DNA from: Euborellia annulipes
Taxonomy: Eukaryota > Arthropoda > Insecta > Dermaptera > Anisolabididae
Assembly (NCBI GenBank): GCA_023213315.1
Contig: JAKCPI010000907.1
Span: forward strand, 1 to 64,000
Reading direction: 5' to 3'
Length of the DNA stretch: 64,000 nucleotides
Position numbers and translations under genes: made by a program
In this document: positions 33,174 through 44,236 of the stretch, in pieces
How positions within the stretch are numbered: position 1 is the stretch's first letter
How the letters are laid out: every line of letters begins with the position of its first letter
Notes under the pieces: generated by a model
The model's input: the letters and a program-made list of their open reading frames with translations, nothing else
What the model was told of the DNA's origin: nothing
The model's database searches: none

Positions 33174-33212
33174 GCCGACGTTTCGAGAGCTAGTCACACT
33201 CATCTTCAGGGC
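33174..33212 (-). ncRNA. Hammerhead-like ribozyme, left arm
   Basis: Minus strand: stem I GCC/GGC, core CTGAAGA, stem II opening GAG...CTC, GAAA, then CGTC as cleavage side. ACGT is self-complementary, so stem III could form only between two molecules. Short stems make activity uncertain. Confidence 0.45.
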
Positions 33213-33562
33213 CTATAGTAACAAATTTTGAGTAATTGGTCATTTTACAATATTCCTATTTTAACAGAAAACAAATTTTAACATGAAACTTCTTAATAGC
33301 AGAATCGTCAAAAATACCACCTGTACTTAGTTGTAAGTAGAGATTTCTTTTTTTTTTTTATAGTGAATATAATCAAAATTCTATTTTCATATTATTACAC
33401 AAAATAGAACCAATAATAATCACTTGTTGAAAAAGTGGAAATTCACTAATGTCGTTAGTCCAGAAACTGGAGGGTTATATATAGTTTACGGGGATGAATA
33501 ATTTTAGTTTTGTGTTAAAGTATATTGTAAAATGATCAATTACTCAAAATTTTTTACTATAG

Positions 33563-33597
33563 GCCCTGAAGATGCGACTAGCTCTCGAAACGTCGGC
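33563..33597 (+). ncRNA. Hammerhead-like ribozyme, right arm
   Basis: Stem I GCC/GGC encloses CTGAAGA, a shortened stem II (TGCGACTAGCTCTC) and GAAACGTC. Mirror of 33174-33212, four bases shorter in stem II. Confidence 0.42.
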
Positions 33598-33690
33598 GAC
33601 AGAATAGAACGTTTTTTAAATCACCTGTCTGCTGTTTTTAGGAGGATTCCATCCTTAATTGATAGATGTTTTAATGGGAACAAAGTAGAA

Positions 33691-33750
33691 AAAAACGATA
33701 CTTTCTCTCTATATATTTCATATACCTATAGGTAAGAGAAAGTAAAAATC
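33691..33750 (-). repeat. RepA copy 14 (5' hairpin only)
   Basis: Only the first 60 bp of RepA, read on the minus strand from GTAAGAGAAAGT. Confidence 0.85.
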
Positions 33751-34257
33751 TTTTGAAGTCAGGCAATAGACGTTGTCCCGTTTAAAGGCCACGGCAGCAC
33801 CAAATTTTTTAAAACTTTGCAGCTACTGAGTTCATTTAGGCTTATAACAATAGTCTGTCTCTATTTTGTCTCGATTTAAAAATTGAAAAAAAAAAAAAAA
33901 AATGGCAGTTGTTTAGAAAATTCCTGAAGACGATTGCGTATTAGTAATTAATTTCTTTCTGTCCTTTTGGAGATTTTCTTTTAAATGATCCTATTCTATT
34001 TCTTTTAAACACTAAAATCCTTTTAAGGCAAAATGCTATCAGGAAGTCTGCCAGAATAAATGCGTTTTCTTTTTTTTTTTTTTTTTAATTTTTAAGTCTA
34101 TTAAAGAGTTAAAGTTTCTAATTAGAAAGATTAAAAAAATACTTTCTTTAAACTAAGCCCTTTGTCTATATATTATAACGAGCTATTAGTAAAAAATTAA
34201 AAAAGTTAGTTGAGTTTTGACTTTGATGATTGAAACAGCTAATGAAGAAACCAAATG
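33751..34257. other. No gene seen
   Basis: AT-rich spacer with several A and T runs. Confidence 0.45.
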
Positions 34258-34466
34258 AAAAAATCTGGTGTGGAAGGTCGCACAGCACACAACTTTCTCT
34301 TACCTTTGGTTGTTTTGTGCTTGTCACAACAGATTTATTATGCAGACAGTTACTGGAAGTAGATTAGAATTCGAGATGTACGATAGCAACCTAGCTTTCA
34401 TATGAAAGAGTAAAGTGGGCTTCAAACAATTTTAATGACAAAATGAAGGATCTAAAAAATAATATG
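34258..34466 (-). repeat. RepA copy 15 (3' part, diverged)
   Basis: A decayed terminal hairpin is followed by TAGTTACTGGAAGTA- and GCTTCAAACAATTT-like blocks, then truncation. Confidence 0.8.
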
Positions 34467-34499
34467 AAATTTAATAAAAAACAGAGGCTATTAATTTAT

Positions 34500-34625
34500 T
34501 TAAATAATTTAAATACAATAATATCGATGGCTACCTGGGGACGGTCTACACGCTAATTACTCGGGGTCACCAATCCCGTGCTTTCGTCGCGCTTGGCATC
34601 GCTTAACCGCCACGATTGTGGGAAC
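34500..34625 (-). repeat. Short dispersed repeat, longest copy
   Basis: Minus strand: GTGGCGGTTAAGCGATGCC (A-box-like), then GCACGGGATTGGTGACCCCG (weak B-box-like), then AGCCATCGATATTATTG. Possibly a tRNA-Ser/Leu-derived SINE; related to 30835-30910. Confidence 0.45.
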
Positions 34626-35164
34626 TGTTGCTCTTCTCCGTTGCCAGGCCCCCCGACTTCTATGGTTGATTTGATTTTGTTTTTTTTATAGAACAATTTT
34701 CTAACACTTAAAGCTCTTTTGACTTTTTAAAGTCCTTATCAAATAATTATTTTACTCTCTTTAATAAAGTGTAGGCTACAATTACAAAAAATAAATCCTC
34801 GCTTTTTTTTTTTAATCCCGTCCAAATCAAACGAGAGATAGAATGAATCGCCAATTGAATTTTTTTTTTTTATTATTTCAAACTTTAATTAAACAAACGC
34901 ATTCGAATGGAATTTGCGAAATTTAAACTTTGATGCTCTATTATACTCCTATATTAAAAATAAGGGGGCTAAAAAGAATTCATTTTTAGTTTCTCTTACT
35001 TATATATGATGGGTTCAGAGCAAAAGTGAACCATGTCTACTTTTTATTATTTTGAGAGAAAATGAATCAAAGTTAAAGCCTTATATTTAATTCTTCTTAA
35101 AATAAATTAGTGTATAATTTGCTTAGAATTGGTCAAGTGGTATTAGTCCAAGAGCTGGCGACAA
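34626..35164. other. Mostly unrecognised; RepA trace
   Basis: A RepA 5' trace (GTTTCTCTTACTTATATAT) lies at about 34988-35008. Otherwise AT-rich, no gene. Confidence 0.45.
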
Positions 35165-35800
35165 AAATGGGCAAGAGTTTTCTGAAGGCTAATATTTTCA
35201 GAATAGGTTCCATTTTAGTGATAGAAAGATACTCTAGAGTCAGCACTTTCAATACCGGGGCGTTTAGCGGGAATAAGCCGGTAAATTTGCGGGAAAATGG
35301 TTTTTCGCAAATATCTCGAAAACTATGCGGTTTTCCGCAAAAATTCATCTATACAAAAAATCGAAATTAAATTATAAACAAAATGGTCTAGTACATAATC
35401 ACGCTAAAGTGAACGGTTCGGGAGATTTAGAGAGGTAAAATTTGTAATTCTAACAATGGTTGTCATGGTAACAAGATATAAATATTTCTCTATATCACTG
35501 TCTCCTTTCACATTAATTACAAATTTTACCCCTCTATATCTCCCGAACCGTTCACTTTAGCGTGATTATGTACAAGACCATTTTTGTTTGTAATTTAATT
35601 TCGATTATTTTTTGTATAGATGATTTTTTGCGGAAATCCGCATAGTTTTCGGGATATTTGTGAAAAACCATCTTCCCGCAACTTTACCGGCTTATTCCCG
35701 CTAAACGCCCCGGTACTGGAAGTGCTGACTCTAGAGTATCTTTCCATCACTAAAATGCAACCTATTCTGAAAATATTAGCCTTCAGAACAAATACATCAA
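35165..35800. mobile_element. 636-bp palindromic element
   Basis: Arms of about 290 bp around a centre near 35483 share GCTAATATTTTCAGAATAGG, ACTCTAGAGTCAGCAC, GGCGTTTAGCGGGAATAAGC, AACTATGCGG and GTGAACGGTTCGGGAGAT. Open frames on both strands (71-86 codons) are the same arm read twice and are rejected. Confidence 0.85.
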
Positions 35801-36902
35801 ATTTATTCTTGCTGACTTTGGAAATTTTCAAATTTCTCTCTCTGACTTAAATTTTAAATTCCACTTCCTGTCACTCCATCCAATCAGCGTCCTGATCGGC
35901 ATAGACGGAAGCTAGCCGCTAGCGCTTTATATATAGTAATGATGATGGTATAAAATAAATTCATCGAAACGTTTTCGGCTAATTAGTAAAAAGCATCCAG
36001 AACATTATTTCTAGACATCTTACATGCTATATGAAAAATTTAAAAATATTCGACAAATCGAAAAAAGAAAAACACTTTTACCCATAACTTTTCTAAAAGA
36101 ATATCAAATTTTAGAATTCCCCACGAGACAGATAAACAGAATTATAGTAAGGGACAGAGTTCGTAGAAATATTTTGACATAACGTACCAATTTTATACAT
36201 TTCACTTGCTTTTGAAGGCTCATTAGTTGAACGCTTAATTAGGATGTGCACATGGAAGAGCTTCCATTTAATGATGATTTGTTTGTTCTTTTTTCAATTG
36301 ATTTGAAGATATCACCTTCAAATGGAATAACTTGTCGTCGTCATTGTCGTTTCGATCCTTTTGATTTATTACTGACACAAAAGAGAGAGAAAAAAAAATG
36401 CAAATTTGCATTTTTTTAAATGGCATCAAATTTTGTTATATTGACCTTTGCACTATCAATAGAGATAAAAACATGTATTTTTCTCTATGATTATTTTATT
36501 GTTGAAAAAAAAATATAATAAAATTTCAAATAAACATATGAGTATGTTGAAATAAATACTGTTTTGGTTGCTGTACTGTATCTTTGATATTTTGATACAT
36601 CAAAGGAAAATTGATACTGCCATCTTTTGACCTCGGAAGTGGAAAGGCAAAAAAAAGTTCTAATTTTATAATTGTTAAAAGAATTTGGGATGAATTCAAG
36701 GTTTTAAAAAGATAATATTGTGAGATTGGATAGAAAACACAAAGAAAATTCTCTTGATTATTCCTTCGGAACCACTCTGCAACAATTAATCCAAATATTC
36801 GTACCAGATTATAAAAATAAATGGAGTTAGGACCGTACAGCTTCATTTTAAACTCTGTAACGAGGAGGGAGATGATTTCATTTACAAAATTATAATATTG
36901 TT
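35801..36902. other. No gene seen
   Basis: Largely unique AT-rich sequence. A 106-codon minus open frame (36526-36846) shows no domain. Confidence 0.4.
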
Positions 36903-37085
36903 ATTATTTGAAATTCCTACCGGGATTCCCGTTTTTGCCCTAAATGCTTCCGTGCACGAAGATAGACATCGCAAACCCAACCGGCCTCTGACTGTAGCCA
37001 TCTACCGGCACCCTCTGAAGTTACATCCTTTCCTGTCTCTAACTCCTCCTCCTGAGTTCATTTCTATCTAACGAGTTCTATACAT
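36903..37085 (+). repeat. Repeat D, copy 1
   Basis: AAACCCAACCGGCCT, GTAGCCAT, TTTCCTGTCT and TAACTCCTCC words match, in order, the segment at 59905-60090. Type unknown. Confidence 0.6.
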
Positions 37086-37190
37086 GGGGGGGGGGGCAGC
37101 TAAATGGGAAATTGTTTTTTTTTTTTCTTTACTTTTCCTTCAAATGGCTCTCATGTGCTTTTTTTTTACCACGTACAAATTATGTAGCTT

Positions 37191-37440
37191 AAAAATCTGG
37201 CGTGACTGGTCGCACAGCCGGTAATCGAAAGTTGTGTTCTGTGCTAGTCACACCAGATTTTTTTGTGTCGATATATATTTAATTTCCTACAGTATGGTAC
37301 ATGTGAATTCAAGATGTAAAATTTATAAACATGGGAGAATATTTATATTTTGTTACCATGGCAACCATTTACCCTATCTTTCCTCTGAAGTACAAGAGTA
37401 AAGTGAGTGGCCTTCAGAAGATTTCAATGGCAAAATGAGT
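37191..37440 (-). repeat. RepA copy 16 (3' part)
   Basis: Terminal hairpin with a shortened loop, then sequence to TTTCAATGGCAAAATGAG, cut off exactly where the family 2 SINE begins. Confidence 0.9.
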
Positions 37441-37580
37441 GTGAATCCCCCCTTTCCTAGTCTAAGAGGAGACTTCGGCAGGATGTTTGAATTATTTGCG
37501 ACAAGCTGGATTCGAACCCGAACCGTGTTGAGACTTCGGACTCCGTAATCCTCAGCTTAGCCATTGCCTCCTCTATTTGC
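37441..37580 (-). mobile_element. SINE family 2, partial
   Basis: Minus strand: B box GGTTCGAATCC (37515-37525 region) and GCCGAAGTCTCCTCTTAG, as in 18172-18440. The tail side is missing. Confidence 0.8.
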
Positions 37581-37586
37581 ATATTA

Positions 37587-37850
37587 TATGGACCCTGTTA
37601 TGCATTAGCGTGTCAAGCGCCAAAAAAAAAATTAAAAATTGAGTTAAGCACGGAATATTGTTTCAAATGCTTTAATTAATAGGATTTTTTATGAAATATG
37701 TCCTAAAAAAATTTATATTTAATGTAACTTGCACAATTGACAAAAAAAAATTATATATATTCCAATGAAAACAAAAAAACTTTAATGTTAATTTTCTCAA
37801 AACTGGGTAGGTGGCGCTTGACACACTAATGCGTAACAGTGTCCATATAT
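37587..37850. mobile_element. TA-flanked MITE
   Basis: Inverted ends ATGGACCCTGTTATGCATTA / TAATGCGTAACAGTGTCCAT continue through GTGTCAAGCGCC, with TATATG-like flanks. Non-coding, about 260 bp. Confidence 0.8.
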
Positions 37851-38457
37851 GTGTATAATTTGATCTCTTTCCATTGGCTAGAGACGTTTCCACAACGTTG
37901 TTCTTTAATTTATTCGTATGATCTCCTATTTTATAAAATAATATTATTTTACAAACAAAAAATTTTTTTGCTAAAAATTTATTAATACATCCCTGGACCA
38001 AAATGTAGATTTGTTCTATTATGTCGAAAATAGGATTTTTTTTTGATGAATTATTAGAATAGGCAATTAATCAAAATCATCCAAAAATAGGAGCCTCCCC
38101 CCTCCCCCTCCTTCTCATCACTCGATTATTTTCATTATTACCTATTTAATATGATTTAAAAATAAATTAAAAAAAAAAATGAAGCTTTAATTATGATTAG
38201 CTTAGTTTATTTACAGACTTGAGATGTAAATGAGATAAATTGATATATTAGAGCATAATAAAAAAAGGTCATAAGGTCGTAGTAGAAGATTTTTTTTATT
38301 TTTTTATTTTTTTATTTTTACCTAACGTGACTGAACGACTCTCTTTCTATTTCTGATTTAATACTCATTAATATAATTTTCTTTTTCATTTTTACTCTTA
38401 AAGAAAAAAAAAAAATAAATAAACTAACTAGTTGACAGGAATGTCACGAGACTTTTT
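37851..38457. other. No gene seen
   Basis: AT-rich spacer with simple T and A runs. Confidence 0.45.
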
Positions 38458-39364
38458 ACTATATATCCTAATATATATAGAGAGAAAGTATTGGATTCAT
38501 GTCAAAAATTCGATGTCGAGATTTTGATGGATCTTCACGTTTTGAGGTCCCCTGAATCCAAAAAAGTGGTTTTCGCGACATGGTCTGTCTTTTGTGTGTG
38601 TGTGTGTCTGTGTGTCTGTTTGTCTGGGTTCAATTAGAAGTATGAAGGAATTGAGCAAGGAGGTTGAAATTTTATATTTAAGTTAGTCTCCCTCCTATGG
38701 GGTGAAAATAAGATTTTAATTAAAATCGGCCAAAGAGTACTAGTACTGATGTAGTTTTTCAGTTTTTTTCGATTTTCTCATTTTCGCTCCAACAGATTTG
38801 ATTAAAATTCAAAAATCAATTATTTTTTAGATGCTCTTTAAAATATTCTCATTTTGCCATTGAAATCTTCTCAAGACCACTTTACTTCATAGAAAAGATA
38901 GGAGAAATAGTTGCCATGGTAACAAAATATAAATATTCCTCTGTTTATAAATTTTTCATGCCCTCGGGGCTTGGTGTAGAGGTTAGCGTGCTAACCTCGT
39001 ATACCAAACGTCATGGGTTCGGACCCCAGGCAGTCCGATGATTTTATTTAAGCCATTTGGATACCAGATGGCTTAAATAAGAATGCCTGGACCCCAATAT
39101 AGACTAATTCATAAATAACGGTTATCGTCAATGTCTTATATGGCCTAAGTTGTCGAAAAGACTGTGTGAATGTTTGTGTGACTGAGAAAAAAGTGTGAAT
39201 AAAAAAAAAAAAAAAATTTTCATCTTGAAATTCGAACGTACCGTACTGTCGGAAACTAAATAAATATCGACACAAAAAATCTGGTGTGAAAAGCACAGAA
39301 CACAACTTTCGATTATCGAAGGTAAGAGAAAGTTGTGTGCTGGGCGACCATCACACCAGATTTT
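38458..39364 (+). repeat. RepA copy 17, split by a SINE
   Basis: The first TTCTCTTACC of the element is missing, the rest is full length. The SINE at 38957-39219 interrupts it between AAATTTTT and TTTTCATCTTG. Confidence 0.9.
38957..39219 (+). mobile_element. SINE family 1, best copy
   Basis: Head GGGCTTGGTGTAGAGGTTAG and B box GGGTTCGGACCCC (39014-39026) are well preserved. Flanks ATTTTTCAT / ATTTTCAT look like a short target duplication. TG-rich 3' region and poly-A at about 39199-39216. Confidence 0.92.
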
Positions 39365-39745
39365 TATTATTTATGACAAACATGATAAAGTTGTATCAAA
39401 ATATCAAATTTCTCACGTTCATAATACTTTCATCTTACTATACTATATTACGTAGTTCGGAAAAGCAAAATTAAAAATCATAGATTGAAATTTTTTGGAA
39501 AGAATTAATTTTCCATTAGCGATTTCAAGTTCGATGACATTTTGTGTCAGTTATGAGGGGTTGGCTGGTTGGCATGGCCTTTTGAAAATGCCAGTACAAA
39601 ACGAATCCTGAGCTGCAATAATATAGCTACTCGGCTTTATTAAGCTTATAAACAGGACAAAAGAGGAGATTAATAAATAAATACATAATAGGCTACAATA
39701 AAGACTTTTTAAGTGACGATAAAATAGAGATTAACTAACTAAAAA
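39365..39745. other. No gene seen
   Basis: AT-rich spacer. Confidence 0.45.
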
Positions 39746-39818
39746 AGAAATCTGGTGTGACTGTTCGCAGATCACACAACTTTCTTGTCACATCAGATTT
39801 TTTGTGTCGACATGAATT
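39746..39818 (-). repeat. RepA copy 18 (terminal hairpin)
   Basis: A shortened terminal hairpin plus TGTGTCGACATG only. Confidence 0.85.
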
Positions 39819-40261
39819 CATTTACGTTTCATTCATCAATTTCTTTTCTTATTATTAAGGCCTAAATTAAAATAAAAAACAGGATCCCCTTCCTTATCAA
39901 AAGTCGTCTATTCATCCTTCATGTTGCATGTCCAGAAGTCAAGATTCCGACAAACTAATGGAATTCCGATCGATTGATCATTCGCACGCCTTTCTTTATT
40001 TACTTCCAAATTTCTGTGAAGGAGTTTTCATAATGACTAGGCCTATTCAATATTTGGTGAAATAATCTTCGCCCCCTCCACCCTCTGCTCTCCCTTCCTT
40101 TTCAATGTATTTTAACAATCACTTCAATATAATCCCACGTTTAGGGTCTTGTGTATTTTTCTAATACCACCCCCCTTAGAGAGATTTAATAATTATTAGT
40201 GTTGTATTTTGAATGGGAAATTTATTTGGCTAGTGGTCGAAAATGGAATTTTCAATTTTTT
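39819..40261. other. No gene seen
   Basis: AT-rich, pyrimidine-rich in part (40060-40110); no coding frame. Confidence 0.45.
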
Positions 40262-40539
40262 TTTTTTTTTTTTTAAACCCTCACACTTTTTTTTCCTCAT
40301 TCACACTCACACTCACACACACATTCACACTGTCTTTTCGGCAACTCAGGCCATATAAGACTTTTTACGATATCCGTTATTGATTAATATACATATATGG
40401 TGTCCAGGCATTCTTATTTAAGCCATTTGGTATCCAATTGGCTTAAATAAAATTATCGGACTGCCTGGGGTCCGAACCCGCGACGTTTAGTATACGAGGT
40501 TAGCACGCTAACCCTCTACACCAAGCCCCGAGGGCATTT
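40262..40539 (-). mobile_element. SINE family 1, complete minus copy
   Basis: Poly-T at the left, CACTCACAC tail, and on the minus strand the head GGGCTTGGTGTAGAGGGTTA and B box GGGTTCGGACCCC. Confidence 0.92.
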
Positions 40540-40822
40540 TTTTTTTAACTTTTTGAAGTTGCGGCCCCTTTGGAACCCAAATCAATATCTCACGGCCCCC
40601 TTTTTTTTAATTCAGATTGGTTAAAAAATTATTTATGGCTTTATATGTATTGAAAACCTTGACGATCATGGGGGAGGGGGGGACTCAGCCATATTCGTGA
40701 GTTTGCCTCTAAACCTGGCGTCAATTTTCTGGATTGATTCTTAAAAAAATAGCTGCAAAACTTTCCTGCTTTTTTTATTCTGTATGGGTTAGGCCTACTC
40801 TGCTCAAGTTTTGACCATTTTT

Positions 40823-42294
40823 ACTTTCTCTTACCTCTATATTTATTTTTATTTATTTATTTATTTACATACATTTGATGCGTAGCTCGTACCCTTTGGG
40901 CTATGAGCTACAATTGTTACATATTTTAACAAATTTTTTATTCTTCTTCCCTGTCGATCCTCTTGATCATCTCCACCGTCTCCCTATTTATTGGCTCCGC
41001 CAGTCTTCTCCACCATCCTCTTATCTTCATTCCTATTTCTCTTTGTAAGTCACTGCATTCTTCTGCGTGCTCCGCCGTCTCCCTCTCTCTTTTGCAGCCC
41101 CTGCATGTTTTTCCTCCTCTCCCCTCCAGTCCTCTCCAAATGCTTCCGCATCTCGCTCTTGTCCACAACTTCTTCGTTTCTTCATCCCATTTTGTATCTT
41201 GCCAATATCGTTCCCTTAGAATGTCTTTCTTTATTTCTTTGTAATATGGGCAGTATCTGGAGTTGTCGATCTTGGTCCAATCTTTCTGTATGGTTCCCTC
41301 TATTTCCGTCCTCATCATTTCTTCCATCGCTCTCACCCTCTCCGGCTCCTCTTCCTCGGTCCATTCCATGTTCCTTCCAAGTCCCTCTATTCTTCTCCTC
41401 ATTTCCTCTCCCCATTGCGTTCCATTTCTGTTTTCCAGTCCTCTCAATATTTCTCTTAGGCACTCCCTCGGTATCCTCTCCTCATCCATCTTCAATATTC
41501 TGTTCACATACTTGAGTGTTTTTTTCAACGCCACCGACTGCATTTTTACTCTCCCCATTTCCATCCTCCATATATATTCTGGTGTCGTTCTCAGTACCCC
41601 CATGATCATCTTCATGTAGCTTGCATGCACTCTTTCGATGTCTTCTCTTTCCATCCATCCCCACAGTTCCGAGCCGTATGGTAATACCGGTTGTATCAAG
41701 CTTTCGTACACTCTTACCTCTATATAAATATGTTAATATATATAGAGAGAAAGTATTGATTTCATGTCAAAAATTCGATGTCGAGATTTTGATGGATATA
41801 CACGTTTTAAGGTCCCCTGAATCCAAAAAAGAGGTTTTCGCGACATGATCTGTCTGTCTGTGTGTATTCAATATTAAGCATGAAGAAATTGAGCTAGGAG
41901 GTTGAAATTTTATATTTAAGTTAGGCACCCACCTGAGACGTTAAAATAAGCCTTTTATCAAAATCGGCCAAAAAGTACTAGTACTTTACTGATGTGGTTT
42001 TTCAGTTTTTTTCGTTTTTTTTTTTTAATTCGCTCCAACGATTTTGATTAAAATTCAAAAATCAATTATTTTTTAAATTCTCTTTAAAATGTATATTCTC
42101 ATTTTGTCATTGAATCTTCTGAAGACCACTTTACTCTGGTACTTCATAGGAAAAATAGGATAAATGGTTGCCATGTTAACAAAATATATAATGTTTATAA
42201 AATTTACATCTTGAATTCAAATGTATCGTACTGTTGGAAACTAAATATATCTCGACACAATAAAATCTGGTGCGACCAATCACACCAGATTTTT
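40823..42294 (+). repeat. RepA copy 19, split by a LINE
   Basis: Only the first 20 bases lie left of the LINE. The rest resumes at 41711 with a repeat of CTCTTACCTCTATAT and reaches a shortened terminal hairpin. Confidence 0.93.
40843..41711 (-). pseudogene. 5'-truncated non-LTR retrotransposon (LINE) tail
   Basis: A minus-strand insertion flanked by 15-bp duplications CTCTTACCTCTATAT (40828-40842, 41711-41725) and ending in an (AAAT)n tail (ATTT repeats on the plus strand at 40843-40866). The frame 41711-40938 starts inside the gene with YESLIQPVLPYGSELWGW, the segment after the polymerase fingers and palm, and later has CRGC-(10)-H-(4)-C, the C-terminal zinc-knuckle-like motif found in many LINEs. 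It resembles Jockey-group elements in insects. Open for 257 codons, so young, but without the catalytic region. Confidence 0.88.
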
Positions 42295-43249
42295 CGTGAT
42301 CATTTCGATTCAATTTAATGAAATTTATTTTCTACATTCTTATGATCGCCAAGATAATATTTTAAGTAAAAGTATTTTGAAACTAAAATTATAAAAATGG
42401 ATTTAATCATTTAATCTTTTAAACGAATGGAATTCTTTGTTCGAGGGAGTTTGTTCCTGCATACCGCACACACCTAATATATTTATATACTCAGGGTACA
42501 AATCCCTAGGGAAATTAAAATAAATATTTCTAAATTAATTAAGATTCTATTCATTGGTAGTTAGTTGGTGGTCTATCTATCTGTCGGTCTTGATTAGTCC
42601 CCGTGATGGCCCCGGCATGATAAGCAACCATGCAAGGTGTCACGGCCCATTTGCAAACTGAAAACACACACAAACACACACAACGCTAAGATTAATGGGC
42701 GCTAGCTCATTGCCAAGTGTCCTATCCCGGTGACCTCCTGACGCTTCTTCCTTTGTTTAACTTTAGCGAAACGACCATCTGACGAATTTTATATAGGAGA
42801 CGTAAATAAAATAAAAAACAATAGCGTCATCATTAAAAGTTTACTATTAGAAATATTTTTTTTTTTTCGACTCTTTGTTCATCTCATAGGGATTTGCTAC
42901 TTCCTGAATGATTGAGATTTTTAATGAATCAGAATTGAAAACAAAAATCAAACAATATTAGGCTTACTTATAATAATATTTAAATCAGATAAAATAAAAT
43001 TTATAATTTGGACCTTTGGCTCTATAAAAAAAAAAAAAAAAAAAATCGAAATTGAAGCTTCCAAAATGCGTTTTGAGGTCCCCCTTTATTTTTTTTTTTT
43101 AACACTCACACTTTTTCCTCCAAGACCCTAGGTTTACAAATCCATTTTTTTCCCTCCGGGGATTAGGAAAAAACGAATCTACGGAATAAACTTGGACACA
43201 TACAAATATCATTATTTTCTAACACTGCCAAATCCTTATTGATTACTAT
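42295..43249. other. No gene seen; CA-rich patch
   Basis: Mostly AT-rich. A less AT-rich patch at about 42590-42770 has a CACACACAA run and no coding frame; a SINE tail-like fragment lies at 43091-43110. Confidence 0.4.
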
Positions 43250-43519
43250 CAAGGGCGGATCCAGAGGTGTTTCTCGGGGGAGGGGGGTAATCTGTTGTGA
43301 CTGGCCAAGCAGTCCACTATTTTTTCTTAATTTCGGTAATTTTAAGGTGCATTCCGTACTTGTTTGCCAGAATATAAATTACAAATCAAATTTTTAAGTA
43401 TTAATATTTAAAATTTTACATTCAAAATAAATTTTTTTGCGAAAAAAAAGTTTTTTTTTCAAATCTCGGGGGGAGGGGGGTAATTAACCTTTTACCCCCT
43501 CCCCTTGTATCCGCCCTTG
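43250..43519 (+). mobile_element. hAT-type MITE, family B copy 4
   Basis: Perfect 8-bp duplications ATTACTAT (43242-43249, 43520-43527) and inverted CAAGGGCGGATCCAG / ATCCGCCCTTG ends. The cleanest copy of the family at the usual 270 bp. Confidence 0.93.
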
Positions 43520-43568
43520 ATTACTATACCTTCATTTTCTATAATTCTGTCGTCAGTATTGTCATTTT

Positions 43569-44236
43569 ACATTCTCTTACCTCTATATATGTTAATATAT
43601 GAGCCCGTTAAAGCACAAGTGGTGTAACTCCACAATTTTTTTATATTTTTGAGTTAGGCATGATACCGTGTAGAGAAATAAAATTTGTTCTGTATTAATT
43701 CACTAATTGTGTATATCCTAGTCCTGTTACTGGAGTTTTAATAAATAAAATATTAAAAAGGGCAATGTTGATTTTTTATATAAACATTCTAGTTAACCCT
43801 TCTATATCTCAAAACAAGGGAAACAGGACTTACACCACTTATGCTTTAACGGGCTCATATATTTAGAGAGAAAGGTTTTTCGATTTTCTTAAAATTCGCT
43901 CCAACGATTTTTTTTTAAATTCATAATTCAACTGTTTTTTTAGATGCTCTTTAAAATGTATATTCTCATTTTGTCATTGAAATCTTTTGAAGACCACACT
44001 TTACTCTTGTACTTCATAGGAAAGATAGGAGAAATGGTTGCCATGGTAACAAAATATAAATATTTTCCAATACTTTTTAAATTTTACATCTTGAAAATCG
44101 AATGTATCATACTGTCAGAAACTAAATATATGCCGACACAAAAAATCTGGCGTGACAAGCACACAACACAACTTTCGATTACTGAAGGTAAGAGAAAGTT
44201 GTGTGCTGTTCTGCGCGCCAGTCACACCAGATTTTT
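43569..44236 (+). repeat. RepA copy 20, split and shortened
   Basis: The 5' hairpin is interrupted in its loop at 43601-43856. After the insertion the next 230 bp of RepA are missing; the 3' half and terminal hairpin are intact. Confidence 0.9.
43601..43856. mobile_element. Foldback MITE in the RepA 5' hairpin
   Basis: Inverted ends GAGCCCGTTAAAGCACAAGT / CTTATGCTTTAACGGGCTC, flanked by ATAT on both sides. Non-coding. Confidence 0.88.

Larger units (their letters stand above)
33070..33670. mobile_element. Foldback element with a ribozyme core in each arm
   Basis: Inverted arms (about 33120-33260, 33520-33660) share GTTCTATTCTGTCGCCGACG, CGAGAGCTAGTC, CTTCAGGGCCTATAGTA and ATTACTCAAAATTT. 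The left outer end resembles the element at 19385 (TTAGAAGAAAG). The central 260 bp is unrelated AT-rich sequence. Confidence 0.8.

Noticed and set aside
35110..35850. Four similar open frames of 71-86 codons
   Set aside because: They are the same palindrome arm read on both strands; no domain.
36526..36846. 106-codon minus-strand frame
   Set aside because: No domain or motif; such lengths occur by chance in a 64-kb window.
38957..39030. tRNA gene
   Set aside because: A and B boxes are present but there is no acceptor stem pairing and the sequence continues as a dispersed SINE with poly-A.
40963..41619. Plus-strand open frames of 93-174 codons
   Set aside because: Antisense shadows of the minus-strand LINE frame (40938-41711), which has recognisable reverse transcriptase C-terminal motifs.
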